Below, one piece after another: positions 1-12,800 of a stretch of 64,000 nucleotides of DNA. The stretch covers positions 32,886,828 to 32,950,827 of the forward strand of contig OX243820.1 of NCBI GenBank assembly GCA_945859605.1. Direction: 5' to 3'. Below the pieces are notes generated by a model, which made no database searches, was not told the DNA's origin, and saw only the letters and a program-made list of their open reading frames with translations. The position numbers were made by a program, and so were the translations under genes. Each line of letters begins with the position of its first letter. Within the stretch, counting starts at the first letter, position 1. The stretch comes from Lumbricus rubellus. Its lineage: Eukaryota > Annelida > Clitellata > Crassiclitellata > Lumbricidae.

Positions 1-424
1 TCCTCTGCTTCTGTCTGTGCCTCTCGCGCGGTAACTGCTTTGTCTGTGCCTGCTGCCTCTGTTCGGCTCGTGACGAAAATACGACAGTAAAACTTTTACT
101 CGCGTATGACAAACACCGACAAAAAGGCCACTGACATGAAATTTACGACCGTGCTAGTCGCCATGTATTTTTCATATAAATCTCAGGCATTTCAGCGGCC
201 TACAGCAGGTCGAGCCGGTTACTTTTATGGACTCATATACTGCAAAATACAAATTTTTATGGACTCTAACATCTATGCTGGGGTTTTATGGCACATGTCT
301 AACGCAGCCTTCTGGTATGTTCTCTAGTTTTCTGAGACCTGAATCTTATCCGTGTGGAGAGTTTTAGAAGAAGGTCATAATCATTAAAGGATGCTCTCAG
401 AGGCCTATCTGTCCGTCAGTCTGC
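1..424. other. No gene seen
   Basis: A pyrimidine-rich start is followed by AT-rich sequence. The only open frame (106-327) has no recognisable domain or splice context, and I do not call it. Confidence 0.5.
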
Positions 425-442
425 ATGTCTGACACTTTATTC

Positions 443-822
443 ATGTATGTATGTATGTATGTATGTATGTATGTATGTATGTATGTATGTATGTATGTAT
501 GTATGTATGTATGTATGTATGTATGTATGTATGTATGTATGTATGTATGTATGTATGTATGTATGTATGTATGTATGTATGTATGTATGTATGTATGTAT
601 GTATGTATGTATGTATGTATGTATGTATGTATGTATGTATGTATGTATGTATGTATGTATGTATGTATGTATGTATGTATGTATGTATGTATGTATGTAT
701 GTATGTATGTATGTATGTATGTATGTATGTATGTATGTATGTATGTATGTATGTATGTATGTATGTATGTATGTATGTATGTATGTATGTATGTATGTAT
801 GTATGTATGTATGTATGTATGG

Positions 823-855
<33 letters not shown>

Positions 856-1000
856 TGTATGTATGTATGTATGTATGTATGTATGTATGTATGTATGTAT
901 CATAATGTATGTATGTATGTATCTATGTATGTATCATAATGTATGTATGTATGTATGCATGCATGTATGTATGTATGTATGTATGTTTGTATGTATGGAT
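443..1000. repeat. (GTAT)n microsatellite
   Basis: About 560 bp of almost uninterrupted GTAT tetranucleotide. It is perfect to about 820 and then interrupted by single substitutions and CATAAT blocks near 900-940. Every long open frame here on either strand (YVCM or YIHT repeats) is a translation artefact of the tetramer. Confidence 0.97.
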
Positions 1001-1009
1001 GTGTATAAA

Positions 1010-1760
1010 TGTACATGTAGGTATTGTATTTTATGCATACATCTTCATCTGTATTTATAGAGAAGCGGAGATAACTTCAATATTGGGTTCGTGTTGTGGT
1101 TAAGCTGTGCATGTCTAGTATAGGCCTAGTAACCTTGATAAAAGATGTCTTGACCATAATAATTATCTGAAATTTCAAGACTCTGTAGTGTAGGCTACCC
1201 AATAAATTATTATACAATACCCCGGGTAGCCTATATCAGACTCCAATACGAACCGTTTGCATAGGCTACACTACAGGACAGGTGAAGACAAAGGTCGGAA
1301 ATAGACATTTGGACGGAGGAAAATAATCTGCAACCCTGTATATTGTGTATATAGGCCTATTGTATATTGTATACGCTGTTGTAAGTCCGGATGTTTTACA
1401 CCCTTGTTAATACGTCATACACAGAGACATTAAAGATGTTTTTCTACCGAGTTTATGGTCGCACGGCTGAAAATGTCTTGATACTCTTTAAAAACTGCTC
1501 ATAACAAGTTTAATGGCGTCACTTAGCGATGCATGAACAAAATATTGACAATGACTAGGACAATGACTATAGGACAACTATTAGGACAATGACGGAGACA
1601 ATGATTGAGACAATGATTAGGACGTGGCCACAAATTCACATTAAGTCATTAGCCTATACTATACACAAATGCACACGTGCGCATGTGCAATATACATATG
1701 CTATAGAATATCTAAGCATATGCATAGACTAAACACATGCATCAACCGAACGCCATATAT
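1010..1760. other. No gene seen; short GACAATGA repeats
   Basis: AT-rich sequence without a supported gene. About 1545-1625 holds several degenerate copies of GACAATGA(TT)AG. The motif TAGGCCTA, scattered through the whole window, is also frequent. Confidence 0.4.
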
Positions 1761-1779
1761 ATATATAATATGCCTATAT

Positions 1780-1842
<63 letters not shown>
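1780..1842. repeat. (TA)n microsatellite
   Basis: About 60 bp of TA dinucleotide, flanked by further TATA-rich sequence. Confidence 0.9.
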
Positions 1843-1844
<2 letters not shown>

Positions 1845-2211
1845 GCATATATACATATAACGTGACCTCGACCTCGCAAAATTTATTGTGTGCTACCCTT
1901 TAATGACAAGAGAAGCAATATCCTTAGAGTTTTAAGACTATAGGCTAAGATGTTTATCCATCGACTTTATGGCCGAAGGGCTACTCATGACGATGATGTT
2001 ATAATAGTAATAATCATGCTTCACACCCTGAAGACGAGACCTGACCCACCAGACATACACTCATCAAATAATAATAGCCCATAAGTCCCTGGGGGAATGA
2101 AGTACCTTAGGGCAAAAAATCATAATAGTAATAAAAAAAACAACTGATTATGATCATGATGTATACCAGGCTTCTTTTAAGGACTTTTTGGAACTGCACA
2201 ACTCTTCTTTC

Positions 2212-2399
2212 CATAGGCGTACGAGGTGGGGGTCCAGAGGGGGCAAATGCCCCCCCCCAACATCCGGGCAAGTCTGGTTTTTCGGGCAAACACAGACCCG
2301 AACGACTGAAAAAGGTCAACTTTTTGACGGATATATTTTTGGGCACAAGTTCAATCTTTGCCCCCCCCCCCCACTGCTGAAATCTCCCGTACGCCTATG
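2212..2399. mobile_element. hAT-type MITE, family CATAGGCGTA, copy 1
   Basis: A 188-bp non-coding element with terminal inverted repeats starting CATAGGCGTACGAGG and ending CCCGTACGCCTATG. It is flanked by a perfect 8-bp target duplication CTTCTTTC (2204-2211 and 2400-2407). The interior has G/C homopolymers and GGGCAAGTCTG-type motifs shared with copies at 23837 and 60438. An 8-bp duplication is typical of hAT elements; the superfamily is inferred, since no transposase is present. Confidence 0.9.
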
Positions 2400-2407
2400 C
2401 TTCTTTC

Positions 2408-5400
2408 CCTTGACGTTTAAGGTTGAAACGGCGTGGAAGATTGAGGGCAGATTCTGCTATGCATGCCACGAAAGAGTCATGAAGCAAGGATGGGTCCGAC
2501 GGGAGAGATGTTTTTTTGTGGTCGGAGAGGTTGCAATTTGGGCTGAAAATCCCCCCCCCCCCGTTAATGTCGAGATGTGTGTTTGAATGTAAAGCTCATG
2601 TTGTGTTGGCCTATGTGCAAGGGGAGATAAAGAAGATGTTTCTTGAGCTTTAGTAGCGCAGTCCTAAAAGTATGAGTCCGTCTTATCTTGCATGGTTCAA
2701 TTTTTTTTCTATGAGCTTGTGATAAAAGTAGGCTTATGGGTGCCTGCAGAATCTAAAGACTTAGTAGACATTTCTCCCTTCTTCATAAAAATAGACTTTT
2801 TAACCTTAAGGTTTAAGTATATTACGCTGCAATGAAATCAAGTTTTAAAATGTAAACTTGGGACTATATGGAACAATTGGAACGAACTTACTATATCAGT
2901 TACTGAAAGCGTGTTCTCTGAACCGGAAAGTCCCAGTAAAAATGTACTGTACACGTTTCATATATCGACCTAATAATTATGGCCTCAACCCTGCTCATTT
3001 TTCAATGAATTGGTCCTTCACCACTGCTGCCCGTTTGAATGAACACCACGCCATTTCAGGTCCCTGCGTATACGAACCAAATAAAAGACTCACATAGCGT
3101 CTATATAGGTTAGGTACTTACGTACGTTTTGCACGTCGCTGTCCACCACTTGACAAGAGTGGCATAAGCATACAGCGAGGGTTTGTGGATCCTTGTCGAA
3201 TCCAGTTCGACGTATTTAGCCCAAGGCATCCTCAAAGAAATAGTGTTGTCGGTATTCATGCATCTGGCAATGTTCAGTGTTTCGGATCAGTCAAGCAAGT
3301 AATACGACGAAAGCTACAGGCGTGAATAAGACCACTAAGTGTTCTGATCAACTAGGCCTATGTTTACAATATTATTATTGACTGTATGCAATTAGCATTA
3401 ATACTGCGAAACGTTCCTTTCTCTGTAGCCTATAGCCTACTATTCTCAGACTCTGTTAAAAACATAATTTATCCTCTCTCGCGCCTACCATTCAGAGTTC
3501 AGACGATCGAGTTCAATTAAAATTCAAGTTTGAATCAACTTGAAAACTTGGCAGCGCATTAAGATATTCTCCATTATACTCAGACATGTTCTAAATGGTT
3601 CAGACAAACAATGCCGCCGAATTTATGGGGCCGTGGAATTATTTTTGGTCCAGATTCTTTTTCTAAGATTGCAGCTATAGGGGTGGGGAGTGATTGGCAG
3701 TAGTCGACCGCCGTAATCAGTACACAGAACACTTCTACTTAACGAGGTCCTTTAAAAAACTTGCCTCAGTAAAATTATTGGTAATCTGTAGGCCTAATTA
3801 ACACTATAGATATAATATTATGGCCGATGGACAGTTATGAATACTACTCTAGCCTACTCAAGATCGCAGTTGTTTACATATTATTTTTTATCATTTGCAT
3901 AAGTAGCCTACGGAAGGGTGATCCTGATTGGAGGTAAAGAGCTAGGGAGAAGGAGGGGCAGTACGAACAAATAATATAGATGGGAAAGGCTACGACTCGC
4001 TATGGGCATCGCAGTGCTTTTTACAATACGGACTTTCAACTTTTTGCGATGGCATCTTGCCACATGTGGCCCGTGGCTCACTTGTCGGTACACCTAACAA
4101 GAAACTCCGTGTTCCTTGCAGTCGGAAGTGAACCATGCAGGTTGGCGATCGCTACACGCCGCTTGTGGTGCTATATATAAAGGCGCAGTGCCAGGGTGAG
4201 AATTGCCGGGGGTTGAGGGTTTCAAAATCCCAGTCTTTCTTAGAGCCCATGCTGAGGTATGTTTTTCACACCCCAAGTCCCCAATTCCAAGTTTATCATA
4301 GTCCGACCCCCAGTTATTTTTCCACAATTCTCACATTGCGCATTGCTTCAACATATTAAGTCCAACGTGCTTTATCCTTGATACGTATACCGTCTCGCAT
4401 GGTCGTATCTGGATATTTACAAAGCGTATCTCGCATTCAGAGACGCTCTCAGTGCAGCAACCTCTCCTGGAAAACACGTAGGCCTACAGGAATCGAGTAA
4501 ACGATGATTTCTGAGATAGAGTTGCCTGCAGAGAATGGGGAAGGTCGTTCAAAGCAGAAGGGTCCACGTAGGACTACAACAGGAAACGCCCGAAGTTGGA
4601 CTAGAGCGATCCTAATCCGAGGAGCAAAAAGATCCAATCGGTCTTTCTGTATATAGGCCTATAGAGCACACCGAACCAAGTAAAGAAGCAGATAAAGGTT
4701 TTCGCATGAAGTCAGACAGAATGTTGGGGGGGGGTCAAGGCTTAACTGAGACCTAGACACCAGAAAGAATACCTTAAAGCGAATGAGTAGAGTTACAGAT
4801 AGCACGCGTATTGGGCTATACATTTTTCGCTATCGTACACTCACGAATTGCTGTCCCTCAATTGGCAGTGTAGACCTGCAGTAAACACTTTAAAGTTGTC
4901 TTCAAACACACTCTCTTGTGTAACACTTTCACGACCATGTACTAAGCATTGACTGGGAGCCAACGCAGCTCGTCGCTAAAGAGTTAAATCGGTCAGGTAG
5001 CCATGCGTGCAAAGCTTTTGTAATGTATACTTAAAACTTTATATATTTAGTATCGAGATATATACATGCATGTAAAATGTACATATATATACATGCACGC
5101 TGTTTTCAGAGTGCTCTTTTATTTAGTGCTCTGCAATATATCCTGGAAAAGCATGTCTTCGAATACCAACCTCTCCACTGGCAAACAAATTTAAAATACC
5201 AACATTTTATGGTCGAAGCCCGGACTAGGTGTCTCACTTCAAAATGGCGTGAATACGGGCATCGCAGTTTACTTAATATGCAGAGTGAAGTTTTGACAAC
5301 CATCAGACAAACGGCCAAAGCAAACGACCCATATGCGGTTAGTCGGGGTAATCAAGTCTGCCATAATACAATTTATTCACCACTTGAGTGGCATAAAAGA

Positions 5401-6680
5401 TCTCAGAATGTTAAGCCTTTTCGCTGACTTGCAGTTTTATTTGCGCAAAAAGACTTTACCTCCGCAGTGGCAATTTAATAACTTATGTAACGTTACAGCT
5501 CGCTAGTTCTATAATAGGTCTGTAGAATTTTCCGTCATCCCCCATCTCAAGTTTATGCTTCATAAGTATATACTCAAATATTGATTATGGGCCACGCGCA
5601 ATTTCAATTTCAACAGGCACCGACCGCTCGGCTTGTAACATCTACGTCGAATTCTTCAAACTGCCTCGTGTAACGACCTTGTTTACTGATGCCCAAGTGT
5701 GTCACGAAGCGAGTCGAGATACTTGAAAGCAACAGCGCTGGACGGACAGACGGACGCACACTGGCGGCTGACAATATTCCAAATATAAGTCTTTGTAGAC
5801 GACCTCCAAGCCGTCAGTGTTCAATCTTTGGCAAAGCTTTCTTGGCTGGCTTCAGCAGAAAAGAGCGACGCCTTTGTTATCCACAACAACAGTTACTGTA
5901 GGCTAGCATTTGCGTTTAGCAGACGACTCTGAAAAGTTCGATACAGTCATCCCAATAATCAGCCTGTAACGAATTAGTTTTGCGAGAATAGAAGGAGGAA
6001 TCTAGCAGAGGAACAGAAGCATCTGAAACGTGTAAGTCAAAGAATTATTATTTTACAGAAACGTAACTTTCTTGTAGGTCAGTAATGGATACTATTAGAT
6101 ACCGACTACTGTCCGCACTTTGAGTGTAGCTTATTGCGGAGGGCGTCTGTGTAAAATTGCACCGTGAAAAAACCCGAATATTGATGGATTAAATAGATTA
6201 CTGCTACTACTTTTGAAATTACTTTTGAAGTAGCTTGACAAGTAGTTATAACTACTAGCCTTGTGATTTATAGTTACTACCTTTTATAACTACTTTTGAA
6301 ACAGTTCGGCAAATAATTAGCAGGCATAACTTAGTTTCAGAATAGGCCTATAGGCTATAATTATAGGCCTGTCACGCCTATGCAATTGAGAGCATTCAAA
6401 GCAAGCGTTAAAAACTTAAAATAATAATACTAAGTTACTTTTCTAAACATTTTGCTCAAACCTTAAGATGGAAATTGAGTTACAGACTAAGTGACAGATT
6501 AACCGTGTGCATGCAACGTTAGATATGCACTTTAGAGTTAGCCTACAGCAGAAAGATGGGAACAAGAAAAGTACGACAAGGACGGCGATGCAAGGCGTAA
6601 GGCTATAGGCGAGTTAAAGGTGATCAAATGTGGTGTGCAAATAGGCAATTCAATGCAAGTCAAAGTGAGTTAAATCAAAG
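2408..6680. other. 4.3 kb without a recognised gene
   Basis: Open frames are short (the longest is 116 codons, at 5077-5427) and show no domain, signal peptide or convincing splice context. About 6190-6300 carries repeated ACTACTTTTGAA-type motifs in both orientations, resembling the end of an old DNA transposon. Upstream non-coding exons of the antistasin-like gene could lie here but cannot be identified by eye. Confidence 0.45.
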
Positions 6681-6682
6681 CC

Positions 6683-6740
6683 GGAGTGGCGAAGACTTGT
6701 TGACCAATGCTTCGATCGGAACAGGAGGAACTAAGTCTAA
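6683..6740 (+). mobile_element. LINE 3' stub (RT C-terminal end)
   Basis: A short frame reads EWRRLVDQCFDRNRRN and then stops. This matches the C-terminal end of the LINE stub at 57017-57103 (WRNLVDQCSGRNGRS, stop). Both look like very short 5'-truncated insertions of one non-LTR retrotransposon. The family is inferred from the shared ending only. Confidence 0.55.
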
Positions 6741-7530
6741 GTAGGCCTAAGTAAGAGTTAAGTCAAAGTGAGTTAAGTGAAAGACAATTGGAATTAAAAT
6801 GAACAGTTCAAATTGCTTTGGACGATTTCATTGTTCGATTCCGTTTCATGATTTCACTGCTTCAATCTTTTTGATGACATAAAGACTTCTATTCCTACAA
6901 TGTCATGACAAATTAATGTCTTCGCGCTCAAGTAGGTCTAGGCTACTTCAAAGTATCACTCCACCTGCATTCAATGATTGAGGTTAACTCTCCTTGATAA
7001 GTTGATCGTAACTTCTCTTCCCCCTCCCTCCACCAATCCTCTTCACGATCGACCGCACTAGAACATAGACCCAGATTATCTGTTTATCCGATAATCCGAC
7101 GCGTCCAGTAAATCGACTCTAACCAGATTGACAACACGTATACCGTGTATACAGATTTCTGAATGGTCGGCTTTCCGAATGGAGATGCCGAGTTCCTAGC
7201 AGGCTTGACTCCCACCCCAATGCTCTAATTCTGATGACACCAATTCCGCCTCTGTTTTCCGGGTCGTTCGGCCTATCGAGTCCCAGCGCCATGTATCAAT
7301 CTGTGCACCGGGAAGCGTATGGACTTTTATAAAGCGCTTTTAAAGAACACCTCCAGAGTGTTAAGAACATGACTGGACAAGGAATCTGAATCAGTGAGTC
7401 TTAGCACACCTAGAAACAAGTAACCGGTGTTACGGTGTATAACAAACTCCGCCCCCTTTCTAAAAATCCTTCTCTGCAGGCATTCCTCTCTAATCTTAGG
7501 ACAGTTTTATTTGGCCACGCTGAGGTTTGG
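6741..7530. other. No gene seen
   Basis: The first ~50 bp are degenerate AAGTNA(G) repeats trailing the LINE stub. The rest is unremarkable. Confidence 0.4.
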
Positions 7531-7600
7531 AGCCCCTCTAAGTAGCTCCCTTGAAGAGGCGCTATAAATGCATTTAATGAATGAATGAATAATGAATGAG
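7528..7600 (+). mobile_element. SINE/LINE 3' tail with (AATG)n
   Basis: The stretch reads GGAGCCCCTCTAAGTAGCTC, then a GAGGCGCTATAAAT motif, and ends in AATGAATGAATG. The same tail in inverted orientation recurs at 37840-37885, 40070-40150 and 44325-44395, so this is one dispersed retroposon family. Confidence 0.6.
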
Positions 7601-7662
7601 TTCCTCAATCACAAGCAGAGGTAATACTGAATCAATGCAAGATGAATTCTTTTCTATTGCAG

Positions 7663-7765
7663 GAGTCCGAATGGTATAACGTCTTCAAGATGCGAGCCGC
7701 CTGCTTCGTCTTGTTGACCTCGGCAATTCTGGGGTCATCGTTTGTCGATGCACAAAGTGCTAATG
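7663..7765 (+). CDS. Antistasin-like gene, first coding exon (signal peptide)
   Basis: A good 3' splice site (TTTTCTATTGCAG) ends at 7662. The exon has 27 nt of 5' UTR with a three-codon upstream ORF (ATG GTA TAA, 7671-7679), then ATG at 7690. It encodes MRAACFVLLTSAILGSSFVD and ends in phase 1 before GTGAGT. The hydrophobic core and small residues before Gln fit a cleaved signal peptide. A non-coding upstream exon is implied but not located. Confidence 0.8.
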
Positions 7766-9785
7766 GTGAGTGAAAATTATTGTCAGACTTTGGCATATTC
7801 ATTATTCTTTAGCAATTGACCATACGCGCTCTACAAATGTGTAAATGTTTAAGGGGCTCTCGGCAATTCGGATTGGGTGTCATGACCGGGTTCTGCCCAC
7901 AGCAGCACGTCTCATAGGACATAGGTCGCATCCCTAAATTTGACCAAGTCAGAGAGTATCCTACATGCGGAATGTACTGGCTTCCAGTTCCACAGTGGAT
8001 CACATTTAGGGTTTCTGCGTTAATCTGGCGCTGCATGGAGGATCTGGCTCCCATGTACCTGCAGGAACTCGATCTACTGTCCCACCTTTGGTGTCCAGCC
8101 GCGATCTGACCTCCGATCGGCTGATCAAGCTGAGCTCTTGACCCTTCGCTCACGGACTACTATAATGCAGCGGCGCTCATTCTCAGTGGCTGGTCTTAGA
8201 ACCTGGAATGGACTTCCTGTTGCGCTCTGTCTTGTGCCTAGAGATCACACCACTATAATGTTTCTTTCTCGCTTAAAAACTACCTTATTTAGCCTTAGTA
8301 GTTATTTCTAGAAGAGACGTTAACCTATATAAATTTCCGAATGATTATCTAACATAAAGCAACGAGGGATGAGAAAGTAGTTTCTCCAACGCCACACTTC
8401 GTCTAAAACCAAAATAAACCTTGAAACACGACAAGTAATGGTGACCGTGTAGTGTTTAGCAGAACTGTGTAACCTATAGCTATTGATATAATTGCTCTAT
8501 TGCCCAGCTTCAGAAATGCCGACACGACTACGCATCAGAACATCAATTACGCCGAGCAATAATTTTTGAATAAAGGACTTTCTCAAGCTCCCTAAACAGA
8601 AACCACCACCGTGGAGGGTTGGATGCACACTATCTGCGTCACAGGACCATAGCTCTGTATGTTTGGGTAGGCCCTATAAGCCTACAGCGCATCACATAGT
8701 AGCCTATAGGAGTAGACCTATAGTCGAGTCAGTAGTGTAAAGAAGCCAGTTGGTCTTCGAACATATCACATCAAATTTATAATATTCAAAGGCCTACTGT
8801 TGTTTAGGTCGTCTATATATTCACAATCCACCATTTCCTTCTGTAATGAAAAATCCCAGAAAAATTGTCGAACGTTCCCCCTTGTCCACAGCTAGCATTA
8901 CGTAGATCCCATACCCTGTTTCCTCGTCTGTGGACGTCCATTCCATCACAGCCCCATGTTTAGGCGAGGGTCTTGCACGACTTAATGATTGTACTGAAAG
9001 GTGAGCGAGACCTTTGAAGGCTGCGATGTCGAGCTAACTCAGCAAAGGAATCAAAGTGGACGTAAAGCGGTACAAACTGTCTTTATAATTATAGCGTGAC
9101 TGACAGGAATGCGAAGACTGAAGTAGGCATCTTTGCTCCATCCAGCTGGACCTCTCTAGCACTTTTAAAAACTATACTGAGCACGTGCCTGGGTCGGGAG
9201 GGCCTCTGCATAGTCATCTTGAAGGGGCGCAACGTAAACCAGCTGTCCGCATTTTCTCCAACCAATCCTCTCGCTTCTCAGACGTCCATGACGTACAACC
9301 ACATAGGTCTACTGATACTTTTAAGCATGTCCCTTTCTGATGCAAGGCTAAGTGCCTTGGTATACTTCAATAACATGCTCACAACAATTCCTCTGTCCTG
9401 AAGCCTATTCCTTCCACGATATCCTCATAATTCTTACACTGTCTTCCTGTTCCGTCGGATTCAACAGATTGACCACGCACACTGATCGCTCCTGGCATCT
9501 GGAAATTACCGGAATCCTTCACCGACATCCACTGACGTTTGGTCAATGGTCATCCTAGTAATGGCGCTAAAGTCATAGATTCGCATACATCAATAAATGT
9601 GCTGCCACTCCACTGAGAGAGAGAGAGAGACAGACAGACAGGCAGACTGACAGACAGACAGACACAGACAGAGAAAGAGAGGGATAGACAGACAGACAGA
9701 CAGACGGACAGACAGACAGACAGACAGAAAGATAGACGGAGAGAGACAGAGAGAGACAGACAGACAGAGATAGACAGAGAGGGAA

Positions 9786-9858
<73 letters not shown>

Positions 9859-12800
9859 TATAGAGATCATATCCAATACCCATGGCCCAAGTTATTTGTA
9901 TGACTTGTGTGTAAATAATTGTGCAAGCACTATCTCACACAGGTCTATCAATGACTAAATAGTCTTAAAATCTTTGAAACCATCAGCATATACACGATGA
10001 CGGTATATAAGGTCATAAATGAATATGTTTCCAAGACGAGGACATTCAAACAAGAGACCTAGACTGGAAATTCATAGACTGCCATTGTTTTATGTCCTTT
10101 AACGACATGCGACTCTTTGTCATTAGCCTAAATGAAATCAATCACTTCAAATGCAAGCTAATGTATTTATGTCGCAATTTCAGGAACAAACTCATGCTCT
10201 CCAGTGACATGCGCAATGTACTGTCCGAACGGTTTCCTGAACGACACCAATGGTTGTCCAACATGTCAGTGTAATCCATGCTCTCCAGCAACATGCAGGA
10301 TGTACTGTCCGAATGGGTTCAAGAAAGATGCTAATGGGTGTAACAAATGTGAATGTGAGACATGCTCCCCTGTGACATGTGCAATGTACTGTCAATACGG
10401 CTTCCTGAACGACTCTAATGGATGTCCAACATGTCGGTGTAATCCATGCTCTCCAGCAACATGCAGGATGAATTGCCAGTATGGCTTCAAAAAAGATGCC
10501 AACGGGTGTAACACGTGTGAATGTAACACATGTTCACAGATACAGTGCATGATGTACTGTCCAAACGGTTTCCTGAACGACACTAATGGCTGTCCAACAT
10601 GTCAGTGTAATCCATGTTCACCAGCGAATTGCACAATGAATTGCACGAAAGGATTCAAGAAAGATTCCAGCGGATGTGATACATGTGAATGTAACACATG
10701 TTTACAGATACAGTGCATGATGTACTGTCCAAACGGGTTCAAGAAAGATGCTAACGGATGTGACAAATGTGAATGTGAACCATGCTCTCCAGTGACATGC
10801 GCAATGTACTGTCCAAACGGTTTCCTGAACGACACTAATGGTTGCCCAACATGTCGGTGTAATCCATGCTCTCCAGCAACATGCAGGATGTACTGTCCGA
10901 ATGGGTTCAAGAAAAATACTAACGGATGTGACAAATGTGAATGCGAGACATGCTCCCCAGTGACATGCGCAATGTACTGTCCGAATGGGTTCAAGAAAGA
11001 TGTTAATGGGTGTAACACATGTGAATGTAACACATGTTCACAGATACAGTGCATGATGTACTGTCCAAACGGTTTCCTGAACGACACTAATGGCTGTCCA
11101 ACATGTCAGTGTAATCCATGTGCTCCAGCGAACTGCACAACGAATTGCACCAAAGGATTCAAGAAAGATTCCAGCGGATGTGATACATGTGAATGCAACA
11201 CATGTTCACAGATACAGTGTATGATGTACTGTCCTAATGGATTCAAGAAAGATGCCAACGGATGTGACAAATGTGAATGTGAAACATGCTCCCCAGTGAC
11301 ATGCGCAATGTACTGTCCGAATGGGTTCAAGAAAGATGTTAATGGGTGTAACACATGTGAATGTAACACATGCTCACAGATACAGTGCATGATGTACTGT
11401 CCAAACGGTTTCCTGAATGACACTAATGGTTGTCCAACATGTCAGTGTAATCCATGCTCTCCAGCAACATGCAGGATGAATTGCCAGTATGGTTTCAAAA
11501 AAGATGCCGACGGGTGCAACACATGTGAATGTAACACATGTTCACAGATACAGTGCATGATGTACTGCCCGAACGGGTTTAAGAAAGATGCCAACGGATG
11601 TGACAAATGTGAATGTGAAACATGCTCTCCAGTTACGTGCGCAATGTACTGTCCCAACGGATTCCTGAACGACACTAATGGTTGCCCAACATGTCGGTGT
11701 AATCCATGCTCTCCAGCAACATGCAGGATGTACTGTCCGAATGGGTTCAAGAAAGATGCTAATGGGTGTAACACATGTGAATGTGAGACATGTTCTCAGA
11801 TACAGTGCATGATGTACTGCCCGAATGGATTCAAGAAAGATGCTAATGGGTGTAACACATGTGAATGTAACACGTGTTCACAGCTACAGTGCATGATGTA
11901 CTGTCCAAACGGTTTCCTAAACGACTCTAATGGCTGTCCAACATGTCAGTGTAATCCATGTTCTCCAGCGAACTGCACAATGAATTGCACGAAAGGATTC
12001 AAGAAAGATTCCAGCGGATGTGACACATGTGAATGTAACACATGTTCACAGATACAGTGCATGATGTACTGTCCAAACGGGTTCAAGAAAGATGCTAACG
12101 GATGTGACAAATGTGAATGCGAGACATGCTCCCCAGTGACATGCGCTATGTACTGTCCGAATGGGTTCAAGAAAGATGCTAATGGGTGTAACACATGTGA
12201 ATGTAACACATGTTCACAGATACAGTGCATGATGTACTGTCCAAACGGTTTCCTGAACGACACTAATGGTTGTCCAAAATGTCAGTGTAATCCTTGCTCT
12301 GCAGCAACATGCAGGATGAATTGTCAGTATGGTTTCAAAAAAGATGCCAACGGGTGTAACACATGTGAATGTAACACATGTTCACAGATACAGTGCATGA
12401 TGTACTGTCCAAACGGTTTCCTGAACGACACTAATGGTTGTCCAACATGTCAGTGTAATCCATGCTCTCCAGCAACATGCAGGATGAATTGCCAGTATGG
12501 CTTCAAAAAAGATGCCAACGGGTGTAACACATGTGAATGTGAGACATGTTCTCAGATCCAGTGCATGATGTACTGCCCGAATGGATTCAAGAAAGATGCC
12601 AACGGATGTGACAAATGTGAATGTGAAACATGCTCTCCAGTTACGTGCGCAATGTACTGTCCCAACGGATTCCTGAACGACACTAATGGTTGCCCAACAT
12701 GTCGGTGTAATCCATGCTCTCCAGCAACATGCAGGATGTACTGTCCGAATGGGTTCAAGAAAGATGCTAATGGATGTAACACATGTGAATGTGAGACATG

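Noticed and set aside
397..1060. Open frames of 150-211 codons on both strands (YVCM and YIHT repeats)
   Set aside because: Translation of a pure GTAT tetranucleotide; every frame is open because the repeat contains no stop.
9550..9883. Leucine/serine/cysteine-rich frames of about 100 codons
   Set aside because: GACA/GA microsatellite translation; the same applies near 30.8, 31.6 and 59.8 kb.
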